Source: Actinophytocola glycyrrhizae
Lineage (GTDB): Bacteria > Actinomycetota > Actinomycetes > Mycobacteriales > Pseudonocardiaceae
Assembly (NCBI RefSeq): GCF_042653545.1
Contig: NZ_JBHSIS010000002.1
Location: forward strand, 1,054,001-1,118,000
Length of the DNA: 64,000 nt
Direction of reading: 5' to 3'
Shown: positions 24,778 to 32,408 of the stretch, in pieces
How positions within the stretch are numbered: position 1 is the first letter of the stretch
Layout of the letters: every line of letters begins with the position of its first letter
Notes under the pieces: generated by a model
What the model was told of the DNA's origin: nothing
What the model saw: the letters and a program-made list of their open reading frames with translations, nothing else
Database searches by the model: none
Made by a program: the position numbers and the translations under genes

Positions 24778-25217
24778 TCAGGCGTCCTCGTCGGGTTCGA
24801 GGAAGTGGTACAGCAGCACCGGGTGGGGCGCGCCGATGGCCTTGGTCCACTGCCGTCCGTCCCACCCGCACACGAGGTTGACCGGGTCGAACCCGGCGCC
24901 GGTGGAGAACGCGCCGGATGTCGCGTGCGCACGAGGTCGGACCACCACTCCGGGACCGCGGCGAGCAGGTCGGTCTCGTCCTCCGCGCCGAACCAGGTCA
25001 CCGCGGCGGCGAAGCAGGTCTCGGTGTCCTCGACATCGCAGCCGACCAGAACCGCGCACGTGTGGTCGTACACCCGCCCGGGGAAGAGCTGTTCGACGAT
25101 GGCCCAGCCGGACCGGGTCCGCGCCGCGGCCACCGGGTCGTCGGGACGAGGTCCCGGACAGGCCTCCCGCATCGCCACGGGTGCGCGTCGTGATCCGAGA
25201 CTGTGGTAGGCCGCCAT
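24778..25217 (-). pseudogene. hypothetical protein gene split by a frameshift
   Basis: The 5' part, starting at ATG25217 (MAAYHSLGSRRAP), reads as coding for about 98 residues, including YDHTCAVLVGCDVEDTET and TWFGAEDETDLLAAVPEWW. After position about 24925 the sense reading moves to another frame (GAFSTGAGFDPVNLVCGWDG), which ends in LLYHFLEPDEDA at 24778. One base gained or lost near 24915-24930 joins them into a protein of about 145 residues. This is either a decayed gene or a sequencing error. I do not recognise the family. No strong ribosome binding site is present. Confidence 0.6.
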
Positions 25218-25321
25218 GATCGACGATCATGCCCGTGTGTCTCTCGGCCAGGTGGCGGAACCTCGTGGCGAGGATGTGCGCGTTGGGCCGTTCCTACCAA
25301 TGGGATTCGTGCGAACAATAC

Positions 25322-25341
25322 ATTCCCATACTTCTGGGAAT
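25322..25341. promoter_or_regulatory. inverted repeat upstream of lanKC
   Basis: ATTCCCA (25322-25328) and TGGGAAT (25335-25341) form a seven-base inverted repeat with a six-base spacer, about 45 bases before the lanKC start. An additional TGGGATT occurs near 25301. It is placed to be an operator or activator site for the lanthipeptide genes. Confidence 0.45.
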
Positions 25342-25384
25342 AGCACTCCTTGACGTCCGTTGAGATCATTTGAGAACGTCGATC

Positions 25385-28024
25385 GTGGACATGTCCTTCC
25401 TGATCGCGGATTCGGAGTATTACGAGCCCTGGTACGTGGCTGATCCCGGCGTGCGGCTGTGTCCTGCCGCGATGCCCGACGACTGGGTGCGGCACGACGA
25501 GGGGGCCTGGACACATTGGGGCCCACCGGATCTCGTGCTTCCGGACCAGGGCTGGAAGGTGCACGTGTCCAGCTCGCTGGCCAATGTGCGGTCCGTCGTC
25601 GCGGTCGTGTCGGTCGCGTGCGTGGAAATGGGAGTGCCGTTCAAACACCTCGCGGGCCGGACCACATTCCTGATCGCACACGACAAACACGCGGCCCGGC
25701 CGCAGAGTGGGAAGTCGTGCACCCTCTATCCGCCCACCGAGGAATCCGCGCGGGAGTTGATGCGGCGCCTGTCGTCCGACCTCGCCGGAGTGGATGGACC
25801 GTTCGTGCTCACCGATCGGCGGTTCGGCCAGAGCACGTGTGTGTCCTACCGCTTCGGCGCGTTTCGCGGTCGTACCCGGGTGGACGGTGACGGCAACCAC
25901 GTGCCGGTGATGACCGGCGCGGACGGCCGGGACGTCGACGACGAACGCAAACCGGTGTTCCACCTGCCACCCGGCGTGTCCGACCCGTTCCGTGAGGAGC
26001 AGCCCGCGACGGGCGCCCGAGGACCGGTGACGATGCACGGCTACGTGTTCGACGCGGTGTTGCGGCACAGCAACGCGGGCGGCGCGTACCGGTTCCGCGA
26101 CGCGGACGGCGCCGCGGTGTTCGTCAAGGAAGCGAAGGCGCACAACGGCTACACCGCGGACGGTGCGGACGCGAAGACGCGGCTGACCGCGGAGTACCTG
26201 GTGCTGAGGGAAATCCACGCCCGCGCTCCCGGCCTGTGCCCACGGCCGGTGGAGATGTTCCACCACTGGGAACACAGCTACCTGGTCTCCGAGTTCGTGC
26301 CGGGTGTCTCGCTGTACCGGTGGATGGTGACGAACAACCCCGTGGTGCTCGACCACACGGACACCGCGGCGTACCCCGGCTACCACCAGCGCTGCCTCGC
26401 CCTCCTCGACCAGATCGACGAGCAACTGCGCGCGCTGCACGACCTCGGTCTGGTCTTCATCGACCTCAGCCCGACCAACGTCCTGGTGGACGACGACGAC
26501 CGCGTGCGGCTCGTCGACTTCGAGGCGGTGCAACCGGCCGACGACGTGCACCGGTACATGGGCACGCCGGGCTACCTGCCGCCAGACCCGAGGGCCGTGG
26601 TGGCGGACGACCCGCTCGGTCTCGACCGGTACGGCCTGTCCGCGCTGGCGCTGCTGCTCGTGTTCCCCGCCCACGAGGCTGCGGAACGGGACCCGGCGGT
26701 GCTCGACCACCTGCACGCGGACCTGACCGAACTGGCGACCGTCCAACCGCGGCTGTGGCGGCTGGCCACCAGGTGCCACGACCGCACCGGCCCCACGGCC
26801 TTGCCCACGCCGGCCGCGGTGCGGGCCGGACCGGTCGCCGCGTTGCGGGACCTCGCGGAGCGGACCGCCGACGCCGTCGAGGCCATGGCGCGACCGGACC
26901 ACCCGGCACGCGTGTACCCGACGATCCCCCTGGGCTACCAGACGAACACCCGGGCGCTGGCGGCGGGCACGGCGGGCGTGTTGTACGCACTGCACCGCAC
27001 CGGCCGCACCTGCGATCCGGCCATCGTCACGCGGCTGCGAGACGAGGCGGTGGCGGCTGCCGTGTCCGACGCGCCGGGCTTCCTGCACGGCAGTGCGGGC
27101 ATCGCGGCCGTGCTGGCGGACCTCGGCGAGACCGACGCCGCGGAGTCGCTGCTCACCGCGGCGGCCGCGCATCCGCTCAACGACGAGTCCGCGACGTTCG
27201 GCGGTGGTGCGGCGGGTACCGCGTACGGACTTCTGGCCCACCACCGCCGCACCGGTGAGGAGCGCTGGCTGGGCCTGGCGGCGAGGTTGCTCGACCGGGT
27301 GCCGGAGGGCGCCGAGCTGACCGCCCGGTTGAGCAGGGTCAACCGCTCGGGGCTGGTGGGCGGGCGGACCGGCGTGGCGCTCGCGCTGCACGGTCTTCAC
27401 GAGGCCACGGGTGATGACCGGCCGTTCCGGCGCGGTCTGCGGCTGCTGCAGGAGGAACTCGCCTACGCCGTTCCGCTGCCCAACGGTGGGCTCGGGTTCC
27501 GCATCGCGCAGGCGGACCGGCGCGTCTACCCGTACCTGTTCGCGGGCAGCGCCGGCTACGCGATGGTCCTGTCGCGCTTCTTCACAGACCGCGCGGACGC
27601 GGAGTTCGACGAGCCGTTCGACGGCGTGACCGCCGGCGACGCGCTCACGCGGTGCCTGACCGCGTGCACGGCACGCTTCACCGTGTTCCCCGGCTTGTTC
27701 CCCGGGCTGGCGGGCCTCGTCCTGGCGCTCGCGGACGCGGGACAACGCCTGAACAGACCCGAGCTCGTCGACACGGCGCTTGTCAACGCACAGGGCCTGT
27801 TCCGGTACGCCGTGCCGCACCGGCGCGGGGTGGGTTGGCTCGGTGAGCCGGGCCAGCGCCTGTCCACCGACCTCTGGTCAGGCGCGGCCGGTGTCCTGCT
27901 CGCACTGCGCCACCTGACCGGCGCCCTCCAGGACCCCCTCGACGCGGTCACCACGTCGAGGGCAGTCGAAACACCCGTGGAAAGGAGTGATGAACATGGA
28001 GGAAGTCCTGCTTTTGCAGGCTGA
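25385..28024 (+). CDS. class III lanthionine synthetase LanKC
   Basis: This 879-residue trifunctional enzyme dehydrates Ser/Thr and cyclises them with Cys in a precursor peptide. It has an N-terminal phospho-Ser/Thr lyase domain (residues about 1-200). A Ser/Thr kinase-like domain follows (about 215-480) with AVFVKEAK, the catalytic loop LVFIDLSPTNVLV and the metal-binding LVDFEAV. A LanC-like cyclase occupies about 520-860 (FLHGSAGIAAVLADL, DLWSGAAGVLLAL). The cyclase lacks the Cys-Cys-His zinc ligands of class I, II and IV enzymes, which identifies class III. GTG25385 is favoured by GAGAA eight bases upstream; ATG25391 is possible. The precursor gene overlaps its 3' end. Confidence 0.93.
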   Translation: MDMSFLIADSEYYEPWYVADPGVRLCPAAMPDDWVRHDEGAWTHWGPPDLVLPDQGWKVHVSSSLANVRSVVAVVSVACVEMGVPFKHLAGRTTFLIAHDKHAARPQSGKSCTLYPPTEESARELMRRLSSDLAGVDGPFVLTDRRFGQSTCVSYRFGAFRGRTRVDGDGNHVPVMTGADGRDVDDERKPVFHLPPGVSDPFREEQPATGARGPVTMHGYVFDAVLRHSNAGGAYRFRDADGAAVFVKEAKAHNGYTADGADAKTRLTAEYLVLREIHARAPGLCPRPVEMFHHWEHSYLVSEFVPGVSLYRWMVTNNPVVLDHTDTAAYPGYHQRCLALLDQIDEQLRALHDLGLVFIDLSPTNVLVDDDDRVRLVDFEAVQPADDVHRYMGTPGYLPPDPRAVVADDPLGLDRYGLSALALLLVFPAHEAAERDPAVLDHLHADLTELATVQPRLWRLATRCHDRTGPTALPTPAAVRAGPVAALRDLAERTADAVEAMARPDHPARVYPTIPLGYQTNTRALAAGTAGVLYALHRTGRTCDPAIVTRLRDEAVAAAVSDAPGFLHGSAGIAAVLADLGETDAAESLLTAAAAHPLNDESATFGGGAAGTAYGLLAHHRRTGEERWLGLAARLLDRVPEGAELTARLSRVNRSGLVGGRTGVALALHGLHEATGDDRPFRRGLRLLQEELAYAVPLPNGGLGFRIAQADRRVYPYLFAGSAGYAMVLSRFFTDRADAEFDEPFDGVTAGDALTRCLTACTARFTVFPGLFPGLAGLVLALADAGQRLNRPELVDTALVNAQGLFRYAVPHRRGVGWLGEPGQRLSTDLWSGAAGVLLALRHLTGALQDPLDAVTTSRAVETPVERSDEHGGSPAFAG

Positions 28025-28097
28025 GGCAGCTCACGAGGACGACCTGATGGCGTGCAACGTGCTCACGATGAGCAGCAGGGGCAGCGTCTGCCTGTGA
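27996..28097 (+). CDS. class III lanthipeptide precursor peptide (LanA)
   Basis: This 33-codon gene starts at ATG27996, eight bases after AAGGAG, and overlaps the last 29 bases of lanKC in another frame. The leader begins MEEVLLLQAEAAHEDD and carries the class III hydrophobic recognition motif (VLLLQ). The C-terminal core (from Leu17) contains Cys20, Thr24, Ser26, Ser27, Ser30 and Cys32 and ends in Leu33. Thr24-x2-Ser27-x4-Cys32 fits the S/T-x2-S-x(2-5)-C pattern that gives labionin or its methyl form. Cys20 precedes all Ser/Thr residues, so it may stay free. An in-frame ATG at 27990 is an alternative start. Confidence 0.85.
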   Translation: MEEVLLLQAEAAHEDDLMACNVLTMSSRGSVCL

Positions 28098-28102
28098 CGC
28101 AA

Positions 28103-28137
28103 CCGCCTGCCGGGCACGCTCCACGCCCGGCAGGCGG
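28103..28137. terminator. strong hairpin terminator after lanA
   Basis: CCGCCTGCCGGGC (28103-28115) and GCCCGGCAGGCGG (28125-28137) form a perfect 13-base-pair stem with a nine-base loop, five bases after the precursor stop. It closes the lanKC-lanA unit and also faces the convergent secreted-protein gene. Confidence 0.8.
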
Positions 28138-28190
28138 CCTCCAAGGACGGCGCGATCAGTCGATCCTGTGTTGTGGGCCTGGATGGGCTG

Positions 28191-28715
28191 TCACGCGGCA
28201 GGCCGGTTCTGTGCGTACTTGATGTAGGCGTCGATCCAGGTACGTGCCCAGGCGCGGATCTTGTCCTCGACGGCGGGATCGTCGAGGGCCGCGCGCACCT
28301 CGTCACAGACGACGCCCCACTCGGCCGGGCTGAACGACGTCACCTGGGTGAGGGCGCCCTTCTTGGCGCAGTCGATGAAGTCGAAGCGGACCGGCCCCGG
28401 CACGCTGTAGTCGCCGGGCCGGTAGCAGTCGTCGACCACACGGTCGATCTCCGGCTTGGCCGCCGCGACGACGCCCTTGGTCTCGGCCAGCCAGTCCGGC
28501 ACCATCGCCGGGATGTTCTTCTTCAGCCACACCACGTCCCTCGCGTCCGAGCCCGGCCGCAACGGCGCGGCGCGAACCAGCTCCTCCTCCAACACACGGG
28601 TGACCGAGTCGACCTTCCCCGCGGCCATGGAGCAGGAGGCGTAGGCGGTGGCGGTCGGCAGGACGGTCAGCGCCGCGGCGACGAGCGCGACGAGCGCGAT
28701 GGGCTTGATCCTCAT
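28191..28715 (-). CDS. small secreted protein, unknown
   Basis: This 174-residue protein has a clear signal peptide (MRIKPIALVALVAAALTVLP, cleavage near ATAYA-S). The mature helical domain has four cysteines that could make two disulfides. RVVDDCYRPGDYSVPGPVRF and FIDCAKKGALTQVTSFSP are distinctive stretches. GGAG lies six bases before ATG28715. No catalytic motif is recognised and the family is unknown to me. It is convergent with the lanthipeptide genes, with the hairpin at 28103-28137 between them. Confidence 0.72.
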   Translation of the reverse strand: MRIKPIALVALVAAALTVLPTATAYASCSMAAGKVDSVTRVLEEELVRAAPLRPGSDARDVVWLKKNIPAMVPDWLAETKGVVAAAKPEIDRVVDDCYRPGDYSVPGPVRFDFIDCAKKGALTQVTSFSPAEWGVVCDEVRAALDDPAVEDKIRAWARTWIDAYIKYAQNRPAA

Positions 28716-28877
28716 GGAGCACTCCGGTAGCTCGGGAACGAAGACCCACCTCGAATACCCGACTCCGGAGCCACAAACGAGAGCACGCTCCGATTCACTC
28801 CTCTGTGCACGCACAATCACCCGACCGGTGACGATCACCGCCGTCGCCCGGCCACGGTTCACGGCCGTGCCGAGCGG

Positions 28878-30560
28878 TCACAGCCCTGCCCGGTCGGGCA
28901 GTGCGCCGCTGTCGTGGAGGTGGCGGCGGGCCGCGGCGATGGCCTCGGGTGTCGTGGCGAACACGTGCCCGTCCGCGGCGAGGCGGGTGATGACATCGAG
29001 TGCCTCGAGCGGCTGGTGGTGTCCGTCGCGGATACCGGACAGGTAGACCGTGATGCCACGGCGCTGGACGGTCTCGATGATGTCCTTCAGCACCAGCGCA
29101 CCGCTCGCGTCGATCGTCACGATCCGGGACATGCGGAGGATGAGCACGGAGACGTCGGCGACGTCGGTGAGCTCGTGCAGGAACCGGTGCGCGGCGGCGA
29201 AGAACAGCGGTCCGTCGATGCGGTAGGCCACGATGTGCTCGGCCAGCAGGGCGTGCTCCTCGTCGCCGGTGGCGGCCGGCAGGTCGTCGGCCAGGTCGAC
29301 CTGGTCGACACGTGCCTGCCTCGCCACGGCCCGCAGCGCTAGCAGCCCGGCCACGAGCAGGCCGAGGACCACCGCGTAGACCAGGTCCAGTGCGACGGTC
29401 GCGACGGCGGTCAGCACCAGCACGACCGCGTCGGAACGGGTCGCGCGTGCCATCGCGCGGAGTCCCCGTGCGTCCACCATGCGGATGGCGGTGGCGAGCA
29501 GGACACCCGCCAGCGCCGCGAGCGGGATCCGGGACACCAGCGGCGCGGCGGTGTAGACGATGACCGCGAGCACCCCGGCGTGCGCGAAAGCGGCGAGCCG
29601 CGACCCGGCCCCGGTGCGCACGTTGACCGCGGTGCGCGCGATCGCGCCGGTCGCGGGCACCCCACCGAACAGCGGCGCGGCGATGTTCGCCAGCCCCTGC
29701 CCGAACAGCTCCCGGTCCGGGTCGTGCCGCTGGTTGACCGTCATCCCGTCGGCCACCGAGGCCGACAGCAGCGACTCCAGCGCGGCGAGCGCCGCGACGG
29801 CGACCGCCGACGGCAGCAGCGAAACGACCGCCGACAGGTCGAGGAAGTCCAGTGACGGAGCCGAAAGCCCGGCGGGCAGCGCCCCGATCGGGACGGCGTG
29901 GTCCAGGTGCGCCACGGCGGCGACGACGGTCGCCGCGACCACGGCGACGATCGAGAACGGGATCGTGGGCCACCGCCGCACCCCGGCCAGCATCACCGCC
30001 GCGACACCCGCCGCGAGCCCGATGGCCTGCCAGTTCGGCGTCTGCAGGAATGCCTGCACCGCATGCCAGGCGGCGGCGACCACGTGCGACTCGCCACCCG
30101 CCTCGACACCGAGGGCGTTCGGGACCTGCTGCAGCCCGATGACACAGGCGATGCCGACCGTGAAGCCCTCCACCACCGGCGCGGGCACGTACCGCATGTA
30201 CCGGCCCGCCCCCGCCACCGCGAGCCCGACCAGCAGCAGCCCCGCGAGCAGCCCGACCGTCAGCACTCCCCTGGGGCCATGCGCGGCCACGATCGGCACG
30301 AGCACCACCGTCATCGCCCCCGTCGGGCCCGACACCTGCAGGTTGGAGCCACCGAACACGGCAGCCACCGCACCCGCGACCACCGCGGTGGCGAGCCCGG
30401 CCTCCGCCCCCAGACCCGAGGACACCCCGAACCCCAGCGCGAGCGGCAGCGCCACCACCGCCACCGTCAACCCGGCGAGCAGGTCCCGCCGGGGATGGCG
30501 GCGAACCGCGACGAAGTCGGCACCGGCAGGCAGCAGCGAGAAGAGCCGGGAGCGGGTCAC
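28878..30560 (-). CDS. SulP family anion transporter with STAS domain
   Basis: This 560-residue protein has an N-terminal membrane domain of 12-14 segments containing LPLALGFGVSSGLG, VSGPTGAMTVVLVPIVA and YVPAPVVEGFTVGIACVIG. A C-terminal STAS domain (about residues 440-545) has SVLILRMSRIVTIDASGALV. SulP proteins move sulfate, bicarbonate or other anions with Na+ or H+. The GTG at 30560 overlaps the stop of the ArsR-type gene by four bases, so the transporter is translationally coupled to its probable repressor. Confidence 0.9.
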   Translation of the reverse strand: MTRSRLFSLLPAGADFVAVRRHPRRDLLAGLTVAVVALPLALGFGVSSGLGAEAGLATAVVAGAVAAVFGGSNLQVSGPTGAMTVVLVPIVAAHGPRGVLTVGLLAGLLLVGLAVAGAGRYMRYVPAPVVEGFTVGIACVIGLQQVPNALGVEAGGESHVVAAAWHAVQAFLQTPNWQAIGLAAGVAAVMLAGVRRWPTIPFSIVAVVAATVVAAVAHLDHAVPIGALPAGLSAPSLDFLDLSAVVSLLPSAVAVAALAALESLLSASVADGMTVNQRHDPDRELFGQGLANIAAPLFGGVPATGAIARTAVNVRTGAGSRLAAFAHAGVLAVIVYTAAPLVSRIPLAALAGVLLATAIRMVDARGLRAMARATRSDAVVLVLTAVATVALDLVYAVVLGLLVAGLLALRAVARQARVDQVDLADDLPAATGDEEHALLAEHIVAYRIDGPLFFAAAHRFLHELTDVADVSVLILRMSRIVTIDASGALVLKDIIETVQRRGITVYLSGIRDGHHQPLEALDVITRLAADGHVFATTPEAIAAARRHLHDSGALPDRAGL

Positions 30561-30898
30561 CGGGTGCCCGTCTCAGCGTCCCGCAGCTCGTCCAGCAACT
30601 GGTTCTGCCCGGCCAGCATCTCGGTCAGGATCCGCCGCGCCGCACGCATGAGGTCGGCGACATCACCACCGGCCAACGCGTACACGACGGTGGCCCCCTC
30701 CCGGTTCGCGGTCACGATGCCCGAACGCCGCAGCACCGCGAGCTGCTGCGACAGACTCGGCGCTTCGACATCGATCTCGGCAAGCAGATCGCGGACCGCC
30801 TTCGGCCCGTCCTGCAACAGCTCCAGCACCCGGATCCGGACCGGATGCCCCAGCATCTTGAAGAACTCGGCCTTCGCCACGTACAGCGGAACCGGCAT
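30557..30898 (-). CDS. ArsR-family winged-helix regulator
   Basis: This 113-residue protein has the ArsR/SmtB winged helix: FFKMLGHPVRIRVLELLQDG, then VEAPSLSQQLAVLRRSGIVT and the wing REGATVVYAL. The typical metal-binding cysteine box is absent, so the signal may be something other than a thiophilic metal. ATG30898 follows a G-rich stretch. It is the first gene of a two-gene operon with the SulP transporter, and the palindrome at 30944-30959 is the obvious operator. Confidence 0.85.
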   Translation of the reverse strand: MPVPLYVAKAEFFKMLGHPVRIRVLELLQDGPKAVRDLLAEIDVEAPSLSQQLAVLRRSGIVTANREGATVVYALAGGDVADLMRAARRILTEMLAGQNQLLDELRDAETGTR

Positions 30899-30943
30899 GT
30901 CACCCCCTGCGGCAGGACACCAAGGGGTCAACTATCTGCCAAG

Positions 30944-30959
30944 TTGCAGAACTATGCAA
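30944..30959. promoter_or_regulatory. palindromic operator upstream of the ArsR-SulP operon
   Basis: TTGCA (30944-30948) and TGCAA (30955-30959) are separated by GAACTA, a 5-6-5 imperfect palindrome of the type bound by ArsR-family dimers. It lies 46 bases upstream of the regulator start in locally AT-richer DNA. Confidence 0.55.
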
Positions 30960-31265
30960 TCGCGCAACCTGTGCCGTTGCTCACCGAGGTCGGCCGTGCT
31001 CGGTCAGCGGAGTGCGACGGTGAGCAGGACCGCGCTGTCGGTCACGGCGGTGAGGCCGTGTCGCTGGGGCGGGATGGCGGTGCGGTCACCGCGGTCGAGG
31101 CCCTGGACGTGGCCGCGGGTCAGGGGGCGGTGATCCCGTGCCGCGCGGACTGTTCGCGGCGCCCCAGCCTGCGGAACATCAGCACCTCGAGGAACTCCAC
31201 TGTGGACATCGCGGACGGCGGTGTCCGTGATGGCCGTTGCCGTCTGGTCCTTGTCGGCCGGGATC
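30960..31265. other. gene-poor stretch with a decayed gene fragment
   Basis: Between the ArsR operon promoter and the universal stress protein gene there is no intact gene. It holds the cupin-like remnant, and on the minus strand a 28-codon frame (STVEFLEVLMFRRLGRREQS, about 31120-31206) that has no ribosome binding site and may be another remnant. Nothing else is recognised. Confidence 0.45.
31004..31125 (-). pseudogene. C-terminal remnant of a small cupin-like gene
   Basis: About 40 codons before a stop at 31004 read GLDRGDRTAIPPQRHGLTAV followed by TDSAVLLTVALR. This is the pattern of the last strands of small cupin-domain proteins (RHxLTAxxDSAVLLTVA). No start codon, ribosome binding site or N-terminal cupin motif is found upstream in the same frame, where the sequence turns into non-coding-like text. 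It is best read as a decayed gene. Confidence 0.4.
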
Positions 31266-31291
31266 GTTTCCCGGAACCGCTGAAGGGGTAG
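31266..31291 (+). promoter_or_regulatory. SigB-type stress promoter for the universal stress protein gene
   Basis: GTTT (31266-31269) and GGGTAG (31286-31291) are spaced by 16 bases and match the GNNT(T)-N14-16-GGGTAC/T pattern of actinobacterial SigB/SigF-type general stress promoters. The promoter lies 62 bases before the universal stress protein ATG. Confidence 0.6.
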
Positions 31292-31353
31292 CTTCGGGTC
31301 GTCGGACTTTCTCGGATGGCTTGACTGGTCCGACAGTCGCGGAAGGAGCGTGC

Positions 31354-32247
31354 ATGGCGAGGCAAGGCCATCAACACCGGGTGGTGGTGGGCGTGGACGG
31401 CTCGGAATCCGCGCTGCACGCCGTTCGGTGGGCGGCGGAGGAGGCCGAGCGGCGTGGTGCCGCACTGCGGCTGGTCAGCGCGTTCCGACTACCCTTCCGT
31501 TACCGCGCTGGTGTCGTCGAGATCGACAGTCTGCGCACGCTGTTGCGTGCCGAGCACCGGCGCCAGCTCGTCGACGCGGGCTCTGCCGCGACCGCGGCGG
31601 CACCCGGTCTGCGGCCGGAACCGGAACTCGTGGACGGCGTTCCGGTCGACACTCTGGTGCGGGAGTCCAGCGAGGCATCCCTCCTGGTGCTGGGCACCCG
31701 TGGGCTCGGCGGCTTCGCCGGGCTGCTGGTCGGGTCCACCTCCGTCGCGCTCGCCGGCCGCACACACTGCCCACTCGTGGTCGTGCGGGACGCGGACGAG
31801 CCCGGGACCGGCGCCCCGGTGGTGGTCGGCGTGGACGGGACACCGGTGGGTGAGGCTGCCATCGGGTTCGCGTTCGAGCAGGCCTCGGCACGTGACAGCG
31901 AGCTTGTGGCGGTGCACAGCTGGACGGATCCCGCGGTTCTCAACGCACTGGCCGGTGGGGCACTGATGGCCGACTACGGGATGTTGGAGGAGCAGGCCAC
32001 GGTGCTGCTGGCGGAGCGGCTTGCCGGCTGGCAGGAGAGGTATCCCGACGTGCGGGTGACCCGCCACGTCGTCCGCGACCACCCGACCAGGACCCTGCTC
32101 CACTTCGCGGACGGTGCACAGCTCGTGGTGGTCGGCAGCCGTGGCCGCGGCGGCTTCGCCGGTCTGGTACTCGGGTCGACCAGCCAGCACCTCCTGCATC
32201 ACGCGCCGTGCCCGGTCGCTGTCGTGCGAACGCCGAGGTCCGACTAG
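31354..32247 (+). CDS. tandem universal stress protein (UspA domains)
   Basis: This 297-residue protein has two Usp domains. Each begins with VVVGVDGSE or VVVGVDGTP and ends with an ATP-binding loop: GTRGLGGFAGLLVGSTS in the first and GSRGRGGFAGLVLGSTS in the second, with CPVAVVR closing the domain. Both loops keep the G-x2-G-x9-G-S/T pattern, so both should bind ATP. GGAAGGAG precedes ATG31354. Such proteins support survival in hypoxia or stationary phase. The SigB-like promoter upstream fits that role. Confidence 0.9.
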   Translation: MARQGHQHRVVVGVDGSESALHAVRWAAEEAERRGAALRLVSAFRLPFRYRAGVVEIDSLRTLLRAEHRRQLVDAGSAATAAAPGLRPEPELVDGVPVDTLVRESSEASLLVLGTRGLGGFAGLLVGSTSVALAGRTHCPLVVVRDADEPGTGAPVVVGVDGTPVGEAAIGFAFEQASARDSELVAVHSWTDPAVLNALAGGALMADYGMLEEQATVLLAERLAGWQERYPDVRVTRHVVRDHPTRTLLHFADGAQLVVVGSRGRGGFAGLVLGSTSQHLLHHAPCPVAVVRTPRSD

Positions 32248-32279
32248 AGAACTGACGGAGAAGACCAACGACCCCGGCC

Positions 32280-32408
32280 TCATCGCCAGGCAACAGTCGC
32301 TTGTCTCGGTGAACAGCGCCCTGCAGGTGGACCTCTACGCGCGCGCAGCCGGTCCTCGGCCCAGCGCAGCACGCCCGGCAGGTTCGGTGAGATACCGCCG
32401 CCCGCCAT
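32280..32408 (-). pseudogene. probable qcrB 5' remnant
   Basis: An ATG at 32408 overlaps the expected qcrA stop (TGATG), just as qcrB follows qcrA in actinobacterial operons. The first 22 codons (GGISPNLPGVLRWAEDRLRA) look like the start of a cytochrome b subunit, but the sequence then loses resemblance and stops at 32280. No transmembrane core or haem-ligating histidines remain, so this is a truncated remnant. Confidence 0.45.

Noticed and set aside
24998..27820. 940-codon antisense frame opposite lanKC
   Set aside because: It is low-complexity, His/Arg/Val-rich shadow translation; the sense frame has all LanKC motifs.
31120..31206. A 28-codon minus-strand frame (STVEFLEVLMFRRLGRREQS) after an in-frame ATG
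   Set aside because: It has no ribosome binding site and no partner gene, and lies in a gene-poor stretch; kept only as a possible remnant.
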